A stretch of 64,000 nt of DNA, from NCBI GenBank assembly GCA_002413785.1, contig DHXR01000004.1, positions 9,954 through 73,953 of the forward strand. The letters are read 5' to 3'. The position numbers and the translations under genes are program-made. Under the pieces are notes generated by a model, which saw only the letters and a list, made by a program, of their open reading frames with translations, was not told the DNA's origin and made no database searches. The stretch comes from Mucilaginibacter sp. UBA5151 (GTDB lineage: Bacteria; Bacteroidota; Bacteroidia; Sphingobacteriales; Sphingobacteriaceae). Below are positions 18,701 through 24,371 of this stretch, piece after piece; the stretch's first letter is position 1; every line of letters starts with the position of its first letter.

Positions 18701-18839
18701 GTTTAAACTGCCAGATCAGTGTACCGGCTGCCGGAATATTAGCCTGGACGGAAGCACCGGCACCCAGGAAAAAGTTAAACGCGCCATCAGGACGTATGGC
18801 AAAGCTTCTTAAAAATTCTTTTTTATCTATGTAACTCAT
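15729..18839 (-). CDS. SIR2-APAZ-Argonaute fusion (single-chain SPARSA-like)
   Basis: 1036 aa. An N-terminal SIR2 NADase-like domain (~15-290) has FFLGAGAS (GAGAS at 26-30), IWTTNFDE (~137) and LHGDYRYD (~182). A middle region of ~300-600 fits an APAZ-like linker. The C-terminal MID-PIWI includes VLVIYIPANW, RWWLSLGLYAKANG, FIGLDFA (~788), HKVLHYTHDEM (~866) and LTKMNWN...LPVTLDFS (~990-1010). The RDG-type catalytic position in PIWI is replaced (HKVL), so slicing is probably lost, as in other short Argonautes. Known SPARSA systems use guide-directed recognition of invader nucleic acid to trigger NAD+ depletion by SIR2; here both parts are one polypeptide. A perfect palindrome precedes the gene. 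Confidence 0.88.
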   Translation of the reverse strand: MSYIDKKEFLRSFAIRPDGAFNFFLGAGASVQANIPAAGTLIWQFKRKLYCDAHNCKEEKFKDLESERNRSTLQSYFELEGGYPPLWATEEYSFYFEKCYPKSIDRKSFIQRIVQGKNPSIGHRCLGVLFDTQKIGNIWTTNFDELIENGIKSINNIAQFETISPDNNHQVNNLNKYQRVLKLHGDYRYDRLQNTSQELRALEVELHHYFAKVQSASGLIVIGYSGSDQSVMDAFEETLKQNAPFPYGLYWCVRKGQTPRQNVVDLIAKVNEKSKEKLSGIIEIDSFDDFLFELYNANGKPNEGIENIANVRFETRKPFTSPQVSSDFSPVKLNGLKAKTYPKSVLSFKSDLAGWKELRSLLENQPLVGALSKGNTLILGQTETVNQVFKDRMTAEIITLDIDDHITYRQDSFFIGMLYDLIGYNLVEKLKLKTDPKRRHKYYSPANPLTAQELSEYKVSTNVPIYEAVELQLEFHNKDLFLTLLPSIFIDDQDTLTKVRKQAIANAIFSNRRNNAVNDKEKLWISIFKNGNETVLFELADYKIEFETNYASAGFPVSKAFIFKGAFQTVEPYLNFHITDKNQRLTHPLKGLKAFGPLDHSYENGQLNSQAIKLAAISPSIGFNYLLAHLNGLNQEIKAKSEKHYLIDYLPFATIYRRYLDIPSSADNKLVELIQETDVKTLSQNQFYDFLKRKIDYFYTIRGEFDVLVIYIPANWSSFRELKNDNVYYDLHDSVKLYCAKKNIKVQFIEDKSITYFDPAKVRWWLSLGLYAKANGTPWRNETITDATAFIGLDFAINKVNNNTKFVLGSSHIFDSSGQGLRFLLQPIEHPVFYGKNPFMSKEDARKLVLKLKEAYFRLDGNSKLDKLVIHKVLHYTHDEMQGIAEALDGIDKVELLQIQKYSNWRAIRGIKDVGSKKITIHDYPVQRGTVIQLDDFSFLLWTHGSVLDSDVAGLGKDYYQSSRGIPAPLLVRRFRGTDPIETTVKEILALTKMNWNGGELYKTLPVTLDFSRRLARYAKQAETLQAIPYDFRFFM

Positions 18840-19141
18840 TAAGCATACTATAATTGGTCTACTGAAATAAATATTAGCAGTTAACTGCTATAAAAATGAG
18901 CGGGACAGTTACGGTAATTGAAGATCAGTTTAGGTTTAGATTTCATGCGTTATAGCTTAAATCCGGACCCGGCCTGATCAGCTTTCGCCGGTAAGTCGCC
19001 TGCAAGTTCATCCCATTAAAATTGAAATACCCAAATAACATTCATCTCAGATCGGGCTTTTTATTAATGGTTGATCGTTGTGCATTTCCAAATTTACAAA
19101 TATTATCCTTTAACTAAGTTTTTTAGCTTTTAAAAATAGTA
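18840..19141. other. Intergenic stretch upstream of the Argonaute gene
   Basis: 302 bp with no gene in any frame. It carries the 16-bp palindrome at 18875-18890. The remainder up to the mobC remnant is AT-rich and unremarkable, and it should contain the promoter of the SIR2-Argonaute gene. Confidence 0.6.
18875..18890. promoter_or_regulatory. Perfect 16-bp palindrome (operator candidate)
   Basis: TAGCAGTTAACTGCTA is identical on both strands and lies 36 bp upstream of the Argonaute start codon, where the core promoter should be. A dimeric repressor or activator site is the simplest reading. No regulator gene is adjacent, so it would act in trans or by autoregulation. Only the palindrome is observed; function is inferred. 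Confidence 0.5.
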
Positions 19142-19390
19142 TTACTTCCTCATCACCAGGTGCACCAGCGCAGGATCACTTAATAGCCGCTCCATTTCCG
19201 ATTGAATTATGTCCTGCACGTCCTGCTTGATCTGCATATAATTCCGCTGCACAATCGCATTATCGATTTTCCAGATCAGCGGTATTTCCTTGTAGTTTTC
19301 TTCTTCCTTTTTCAAGGCTTCATGATCGTTAATGATCTCGCAATGGAAAGTCTTCAGATCAATCTTTTCATCCGGGTTATCGGTTGAGGA
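19142..19390 (-). pseudogene. mobC 3'-end remnant
   Basis: The minus frame encodes the last ~80 residues of a MobC/VirD4-type coupling protein: FHCEIINDHEALKKE...KIDNAIVQRNYMQIKQDVQD...ALVHLVMRK. The complete mobC at 34442-36421 ends with FHCEIINDHAALKKE...KIDNAIVQRNYTQIRQDVQD...ALMHLVIKKQ. DNA identity is only about three quarters by eye, so this is a relative, not a recent duplicate. Upstream sequence is lost at about 19390, where an unrelated plus-strand gene tail begins. Confidence 0.85.
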
Positions 19391-19571
19391 CAAAAGGCTT
19401 GAGAAAGCTGATGAAATGGATATGCTTGGACTATACTATGATAACGATCTGCAAATCGATCCGGTATTTGACGGATATGATTCTGTTATATCAAATGGGT
19501 ATAAGAAAGATTTCGATAACTATTTTGAAGGAAATGGTTCAAGGCCAAAAAAGAAAAGATTAAAGAAATAG
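19391..19571 (+). pseudogene. Orphan C-terminal gene tail
   Basis: Plus-strand frame DKRLEKADEMDMLGLYYDND...DNYFEGNGSRPKKKRLKK, stopping at 19571. The acidic stretch followed by a basic tail looks like the true C-terminus of a larger protein. Its N-terminus is replaced at 19390 by the mobC remnant on the opposite strand. Parent family not recognised. Confidence 0.4.
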
Positions 19572-19586
19572 TCCAAATGATCTTAT

Positions 19587-20495
19587 TCAGAATGGCAGGT
19601 CATCGGCCGATGGCTTTTCTTCAACAACTGCTCCCTTGGGTAGCGGCAAATTGTTGACGATAAATAAATTTAAGATATCCTCCCTGTCCATGAAAATAAT
19701 CTGGCTCCGCTTGGATTCATCTAATTTGTCGGCAAGCCAATTTTTGGCCGCTTTCGTAATTTCCCCGCCTGCAACAATGAATGCATGATCAACCAATACT
19801 CTTCTGCCAATTTCAGGATCAAATATTTCATGACCAAGCATCATTAACGCTTGATTGTGAATTTCAGCAATGTTTGAATTTCCACCTTTGCTCATCCCGG
19901 ATGAATCGAGTTTCCCCTTTTTAACCTGGGCGCCAAAGTATAATACATGCTGGGTTGGAAGCACGTATTTCATCCAGATGTCCTTACCATATTCCAAGGC
20001 TTTGTCTTTATGGCCCGCAGTGGTGATGCGGTGGAAGCCCAGTTGCCTAAATAAGGGTAACAAAACTTCCTCGATCAATTCATCCTCGGAAATCATATCC
20101 ATGTAGTTGACTAATTGTGATTTTCGTTTGATCTCTGCAACGGAAAGCGGGCGGTGTGGATTAACTTCAGGCGACGATGCCAACTTCGATTTGGGCGCAA
20201 TGGTCACCCGTGAAATTTCCTCATCATCTAAATGACGGACTGGTAAGCTGAAATTTTCGAGCAGGAGTTGCTCCCATTGATTCAGGTCGTTCCGAACTTC
20301 AACGAATTTACTGATGTTGACCTCGAAATAAACAGTGTAATAATTGATACCGCCATTCCAGTTATCATATCCGGTTTGGCGAATGGTTATTTCCGAGTTA
20401 TTGATCAGGTCAAGCAAACTGTCATGGTTGTCAGCCTGGGCAATTCTTTTGACGGTATCGGTTATTGCTTTAAATTCCTCCGGGTTATCGATCAT
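19587..20495 (-). CDS. Mrr-like restriction endonuclease-fold protein
   Basis: 302 aa. The C-terminal half resembles an Mrr-type nuclease: LIEEVLLPLFRQLGF helix, ALEYGKDI (E168...D172) and YFGAQVKKGKLD (Q190-V-K192), the D...QxK variant of the PD-(D/E)XK site. The N-terminal ~110 residues are unrecognised. It starts 12 bp after the AbiEii-like gene on the same strand, so it appears to be the third cistron of the abiE operon. The C-terminus ends in a low-complexity acidic KPSADDLPF tail. It may add a nuclease to the toxin-antitoxin locus or be an independent passenger. Confidence 0.7.
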   Translation of the reverse strand: MIDNPEEFKAITDTVKRIAQADNHDSLLDLINNSEITIRQTGYDNWNGGINYYTVYFEVNISKFVEVRNDLNQWEQLLLENFSLPVRHLDDEEISRVTIAPKSKLASSPEVNPHRPLSVAEIKRKSQLVNYMDMISEDELIEEVLLPLFRQLGFHRITTAGHKDKALEYGKDIWMKYVLPTQHVLYFGAQVKKGKLDSSGMSKGGNSNIAEIHNQALMMLGHEIFDPEIGRRVLVDHAFIVAGGEITKAAKNWLADKLDESKRSQIIFMDREDILNLFIVNNLPLPKGAVVEEKPSADDLPF

Positions 20496-20507
20496 ATCAT
20501 TGTTTTT

Positions 20508-21488
20508 TTACATACCAACGTTCCAGCTTACCGCTTCGAGGCGCTTTGCTACCTGATGCAAAGTAGCGATCAATTCGGTTTCTTCCGGTAATTTACCGGT
20601 TACCAGGTCGCGGAATGTCGTCCGGTAAGGTTGCCGTATAGCCGCCCATGTTGCGTCCGGTTGCGCATAGATCAGCGCATCTTTCGGCAAGGAGCTCAGC
20701 CATTTATTATTGTTCTTGTACGTTAAAACATCATCCTTGCCAACCGTATTCAGCATGATTTCAAAGTCTTCAGAGGCGAAAAACGCTGCGACGCTTTTGT
20801 CTTTCAGCATTAAGTGAATATCATACATATGCCTGATTTTATTCGCCAGGTCCACATAAGGCTGATCGGTATGTGAAAACCTGACCAGGCTCATGATCTT
20901 TTCGCAAATCGTGCGTTCCTTGGTCAATACCCTGACCAGGAAGGGTTGCAGCCCATATTCCGTTAACATTGCTTCCTGACCATTATTGAGCATCATATCG
21001 GCGATCAAGCTGTTAACAGTAGCCGTGGTATAAGGCTCGAAATTGCCGAGCCATGTAGCCTCAACAACGATGTGCTCGCGGATCTGTCCATACTCACCGG
21101 TAAAAGCTCCTTTAGCATAAGTATGTGCTGTTTTGCGGTTCATGCCCATCTTCCGGGTTATCCCCTCTACTTCGATTTCGGGCATTACGGTGCCCACCTG
21201 ATTGGTAATGGCCCTTATCTTTGATTTAAGCTGGTTGTCCGTTTCACCGGGGTGCCGCAGCACTACGAGATCAATATCTTCAGAAAAACGTTCTATGATC
21301 TTATAACATTTGGATAATGCCGTACCTCCTTTAAACACCGCGTCGTTGCCTGTGGCGGATTCAAAAATCGTCTTCAGAGCCAGCGTTACCCAATAATCCT
21401 TTTCGATATAAATCTCAGGAATGTTCAGTTGCTGGGCAGTTGCAGTGATGGCATCCTTAAACAGATCCGGTTGATGGTGTAAGGTCAT
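20508..21488 (-). CDS. abiEii: AbiEii/AbiGii-family nucleotidyltransferase toxin
   Basis: 326 aa. Diagnostic motifs of the AbiEii nucleotidyltransferase family: EKDYWVTLALK (~29-39), FKGGTALSK (52-60) and ERFSEDIDLVV (66-76), the GG...DxD catalytic core. AbiEii-type toxins act as the toxin half of type IV (AbiE) phage abortive-infection modules; related MenT toxins transfer nucleotides to tRNA ends. It begins 1 bp after the AbiEi-like antitoxin gene, the standard order. Length and motifs look intact. Confidence 0.92.
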   Translation of the reverse strand: MTLHHQPDLFKDAITATAQQLNIPEIYIEKDYWVTLALKTIFESATGNDAVFKGGTALSKCYKIIERFSEDIDLVVLRHPGETDNQLKSKIRAITNQVGTVMPEIEVEGITRKMGMNRKTAHTYAKGAFTGEYGQIREHIVVEATWLGNFEPYTTATVNSLIADMMLNNGQEAMLTEYGLQPFLVRVLTKERTICEKIMSLVRFSHTDQPYVDLANKIRHMYDIHLMLKDKSVAAFFASEDFEIMLNTVGKDDVLTYKNNNKWLSSLPKDALIYAQPDATWAAIRQPYRTTFRDLVTGKLPEETELIATLHQVAKRLEAVSWNVGM

Positions 21489-21489
21489 T

Positions 21490-22209
21490 TTATGATATTT
21501 TCCAGTTTTCGCTATTAGACAATATGCTTTTGTTTAGGCCAAACTCAAAGTTGCTCAGCGGATTCAAGCTTTTTCTTAACAGGGAAAGGTCTTCTTTGGG
21601 GCTTAAAAGCTCCATCAAAGCCCCTGCCAAGGCCCTTACCCGTGGCGGGTAAGTTAATGCCAAATGGTTGAATAGCCTTTTGTCCTCCAGTTTGCTGATG
21701 CCGTCTTTTAAAATTTTGACGGCTGCCTGTTTGTCAAGATCGGGTATTACTTTGAAATCCTTGATCGCGTCGAGCAATTCCAGGTAACGGTAATTTTCAT
21801 CGTCAATATCGACATAGCTTTTGATGGAAGTCACTTTCAGATTACCCAATGTCAGTTCCAGCCGTTTATCCCGGGAGGCGATCTTGATGTTTTTTGGCAC
21901 CTGCGTAGTCAGACCCATTCTGTTATATAGGAGCGTACCTGTAATATAGGCTATTCTTTCGCCATTGGAAAACAGATATGGTTTGAGCAGTTCCTGTTCA
22001 TCCGGTTTAAGGATGCCAAAGGCTGATCTTTTAGGCTTGTAGAATAAGCCGGTTGAGGCGCGGGTGATTAAGCCGTTTTTGACCAGACGTTCGATGGCTT
22101 TTGCGGCTGCGGTATATTCTTCGCGTTCGATCGGCAATTCCTGATAGCGGAAGGTGGTGCCGTCAGGCATTTCGGCAATTTTTTCGGCAATTTTTTCGGC
22201 TACTTTCAT
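21490..22209 (-). CDS. abiEi: AbiEi-like antitoxin / DUF6088 transcriptional regulator
   Basis: 239 aa. The N-terminal winged-helix region (MKVAEKIAEKIAEMPDGTTF, AAAKAIERLVKNGLITR, GLFYKPK) matches DUF6088/AbiEi-type antitoxins. The C-terminal domain contains TGTLLYNRMGLTTQVP, typical of the family. AbiEi binds inverted repeats in its own promoter and neutralises AbiEii. Here it is first in the operon, 1 bp before the toxin, and inverted repeats lie 45-76 bp upstream of its start. The direct repeat AEKIAEKIAE comes from a short tandem DNA repeat at the start of the gene. Confidence 0.88.
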   Translation of the reverse strand: MKVAEKIAEKIAEMPDGTTFRYQELPIEREEYTAAAKAIERLVKNGLITRASTGLFYKPKRSAFGILKPDEQELLKPYLFSNGERIAYITGTLLYNRMGLTTQVPKNIKIASRDKRLELTLGNLKVTSIKSYVDIDDENYRYLELLDAIKDFKVIPDLDKQAAVKILKDGISKLEDKRLFNHLALTYPPRVRALAGALMELLSPKEDLSLLRKSLNPLSNFEFGLNKSILSNSENWKIS

Positions 22210-22253
22210 TTCAAAAATTCGGCGCAGTTCAAATTTACTTTTTTATTTTTCAA

Positions 22254-22285
22254 ATGTCAAGTAAATCGAACGTAATACTTGACAT
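22254..22285. promoter_or_regulatory. Inverted repeat, probable AbiEi operator
   Basis: ATGTCAAGTA at 22254-22263 and its exact complement TACTTGACAT at 22276-22285, separated by 12 bp, lie 45-76 bp upstream of the abiEi start. A second overlapping inverted pair, ATTTACTT (22233-22240) and AAGTAAAT (22259-22266), shares half of the site. Autorepression through paired inverted repeats is established for AbiE systems, so this is a good operator candidate. Confidence 0.65.
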
Positions 22286-22296
22286 TAATTAATAAT

Positions 22297-22320
22297 TACA
22301 GGTATTGTTAAATGCCTGTA
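22297..22320. terminator. Stem-loop, possible terminator of the 335-aa gene
   Basis: TACAGGTATT and AATGCCTGTA form a 10-bp stem with one mismatch and a 4-nt loop, 116 bp beyond the stop of the 335-aa minus-strand gene. The following minus-strand sequence is AT-rich but lacks a clean T run, so it could instead be part of the abiE regulatory region. Confidence 0.3.
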
Positions 22321-22435
22321 CACTATTATATATTTTATAAGGATATTATAAAGAAAATTATTAATATATATTATTAAAGAAGCTGTGTTGATGCAAAAGT
22401 GCTGGTTAGCTTATGTTGTACTAATGTTTCCCTTA

Positions 22436-23443
22436 TTAAGGTGCTGTTGAACTAGCTTTGATCAACAGCTTTAATTTAGCCCGGGCATCTTGTTCAATAG
22501 CCGTATTTCTGTCTCTTTTGATCTTCGTGTTATTCTTCAGCAACAGTTGATGTACAGCTTCCGGCAATTGCGCGGTGGTAAAATGTGTAGACAAATAAAT
22601 CCGGCGGTTATGTGCCAATTTACCGGTAATGAAACCTCTTGCCAGCAGTTCACTGAGCAGTTTATCGATCTGATACCTTTTGCTGTAATTTTCAAAAACT
22701 GCCTTAATGCCAGGTTTTTTCAGCATTTGCGGAAGCAGCTCTTTCTTCCGGGCACCGGTCATCCGCGTTAAAATAAAATCCTTGGTCGTGCCCACCAATT
22801 CCTTATTACCAATAATGCTCTTAATGCTTAAGAAGGCCCTTAAAAGGTCGATCTCGTAAGCCGTTTTTGTCTTCCTGTAAAACTCGAACATCATGGTAAT
22901 ACTCATCATGACCGTTACATCTCTGCCGCCTTTCTTCTCCCAGTCATCAATTGCCTTCTGGGTCTTTAAAGCCGAGGCCTGCATGGTATCAATACTGCCA
23001 CCGCTTAAGCCTAAAATCTTCATCGCTTGTTGCATCTGCCAATAATCGACGCACGCCTGCCGGAAATCCTCATCATTTTCCCCGGCCCGTGTAAATTCAT
23101 CAATGCCGGATTCCGGGTTGAACTCTTGCCCGTCGCCCGTAAACCCATTATAATCCTCGTCCGGAATAAAAACTTCTTCTTCAGCCAGGAAATTGATCTT
23201 TTTAAGTAGAGATGCAGGGAGGCTGCTCCGATAGTAAGCATAGAGCACCTGGCGATAAACGGTACCAAGGTCGTACTCTATCATTTTTGAAAACTTACCG
23301 ATACCATAATCAAATATTTCATCAAGATTACCGGGAAGCCCTGAAATCAGAAATAAAGGAAAAGGAATATACTTAGCATCTTTAGCCATAAACTGAACAT
23401 CAAAAACGGCACGAACAAACTGGCGAACAGTTAACCGGCCCAA
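22436..23443 (-). CDS. Hypothetical protein, 335 aa
   Basis: No recognised domain. The protein is soluble, with an acidic middle (PDEDYNGFTGDGQEFNPESG) and a basic, helical C-terminal third that could bind nucleic acid (residues ~230-330, rich in Lys and Arg, with LLSELLARGFITGKL resembling a winged-helix wing). It sits between the protease/STAND operon (77 bp upstream) and the abiE module. It may be the last member of the upstream operon. Confidence 0.7.
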   Translation of the reverse strand: MGRLTVRQFVRAVFDVQFMAKDAKYIPFPLFLISGLPGNLDEIFDYGIGKFSKMIEYDLGTVYRQVLYAYYRSSLPASLLKKINFLAEEEVFIPDEDYNGFTGDGQEFNPESGIDEFTRAGENDEDFRQACVDYWQMQQAMKILGLSGGSIDTMQASALKTQKAIDDWEKKGGRDVTVMMSITMMFEFYRKTKTAYEIDLLRAFLSIKSIIGNKELVGTTKDFILTRMTGARKKELLPQMLKKPGIKAVFENYSKRYQIDKLLSELLARGFITGKLAHNRRIYLSTHFTTAQLPEAVHQLLLKNNTKIKRDRNTAIEQDARAKLKLLIKASSTAP

Positions 23444-23520
23444 TGAATACGCTAAAATACTAAATTTGGACGGTTGATTTAGCTATTACCAACAGAAATG
23501 CAGACTGTTTGTTAGGGGAA

Positions 23521-24360
23521 TTAAACCTGACGAAATTTTTCTAATACAGCCAGTTCCAAATGCTGTAGTTGTCCGGATTTAATAACGTGGCCGAGGTTTA
23601 GTGTGGTTTTGGTGCGGGTTTTAATTTTGTGTCCCGGAATATCTACATAGCCTTCTATATACGTTTGAGGGCCCGAATAAAGTACACCGAGCAAAAAAGC
23701 TTTATGGCCATGGATGCCTGGCTGGATTTCTGTTTTGTAAGACCTGTCCAAATAAAAAACAGGGGACCCGCTTGATCCCCCAAAACAGGAAGCATCAATC
23801 AAAAATTCGGCTACCCCATTATAATCGACATTGGGGTGGGTGGCCGTTAATCCTTTTCTTACTAAGGGCATATTGTTTACTTCGTCCCAAAGTCCGTTAG
23901 GATATCCGATCATAAGTACGTCTTCTATTGCATCTAAATGCCGTAGGTCGTTTTCATTCGGTATAATGTTTTTATTTATGTAAAAGGCATATAGCTCCTT
24001 GCCAGCTGCTTGTAGGTCAGCAATAAGGGGTAGCAAGGTAATGGCGCATAAATCAACCTGGGGGTCGGGGTGTAAAACGACCCCATCACCTACATTGTTG
24101 ATCTGGTAAGTGTAATAGTTATTTAACCTGTTTCCTTTTTTATCTGCCTCGGTAATCACAACCGCAATTGTATCCATTTCATGGACGACATGCTTGTTGG
24201 TAATAATTAAAGGGATATAGTTATCACCCGGTTGATCAATACTATAATAAAATCCCGTCCCGCTGCCCCGAACACCTGCATTATTGGAAACTTCTATCCT
24301 GACAGTAGTGGTGCAAAGCATCTCGCCCTGTTTCAATTCCGCTTTATTAAACTGTATCAT
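23521..24360 (-). CDS. Trypsin-like serine protease
   Basis: 279 aa, no signal peptide, so cytoplasmic. The chymotrypsin-fold triad is visible: His57 in IITNKHVV, Asp103 in QVDLCAITL and Ser197 in FGGSSGSPVF. It follows the Mrr-STAND gene by 11 bp. Trypsin-like proteases partner STAND ATPases in some AVAST (Avs) phage-defence systems, where the protease is thought to be an effector or processing factor. I infer that it works with the adjacent STAND protein. Confidence 0.85.
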   Translation of the reverse strand: MIQFNKAELKQGEMLCTTTVRIEVSNNAGVRGSGTGFYYSIDQPGDNYIPLIITNKHVVHEMDTIAVVITEADKKGNRLNNYYTYQINNVGDGVVLHPDPQVDLCAITLLPLIADLQAAGKELYAFYINKNIIPNENDLRHLDAIEDVLMIGYPNGLWDEVNNMPLVRKGLTATHPNVDYNGVAEFLIDASCFGGSSGSPVFYLDRSYKTEIQPGIHGHKAFLLGVLYSGPQTYIEGYVDIPGHKIKTRTKTTLNLGHVIKSGQLQHLELAVLEKFRQV

Positions 24361-24371
24361 AGCAATATATT

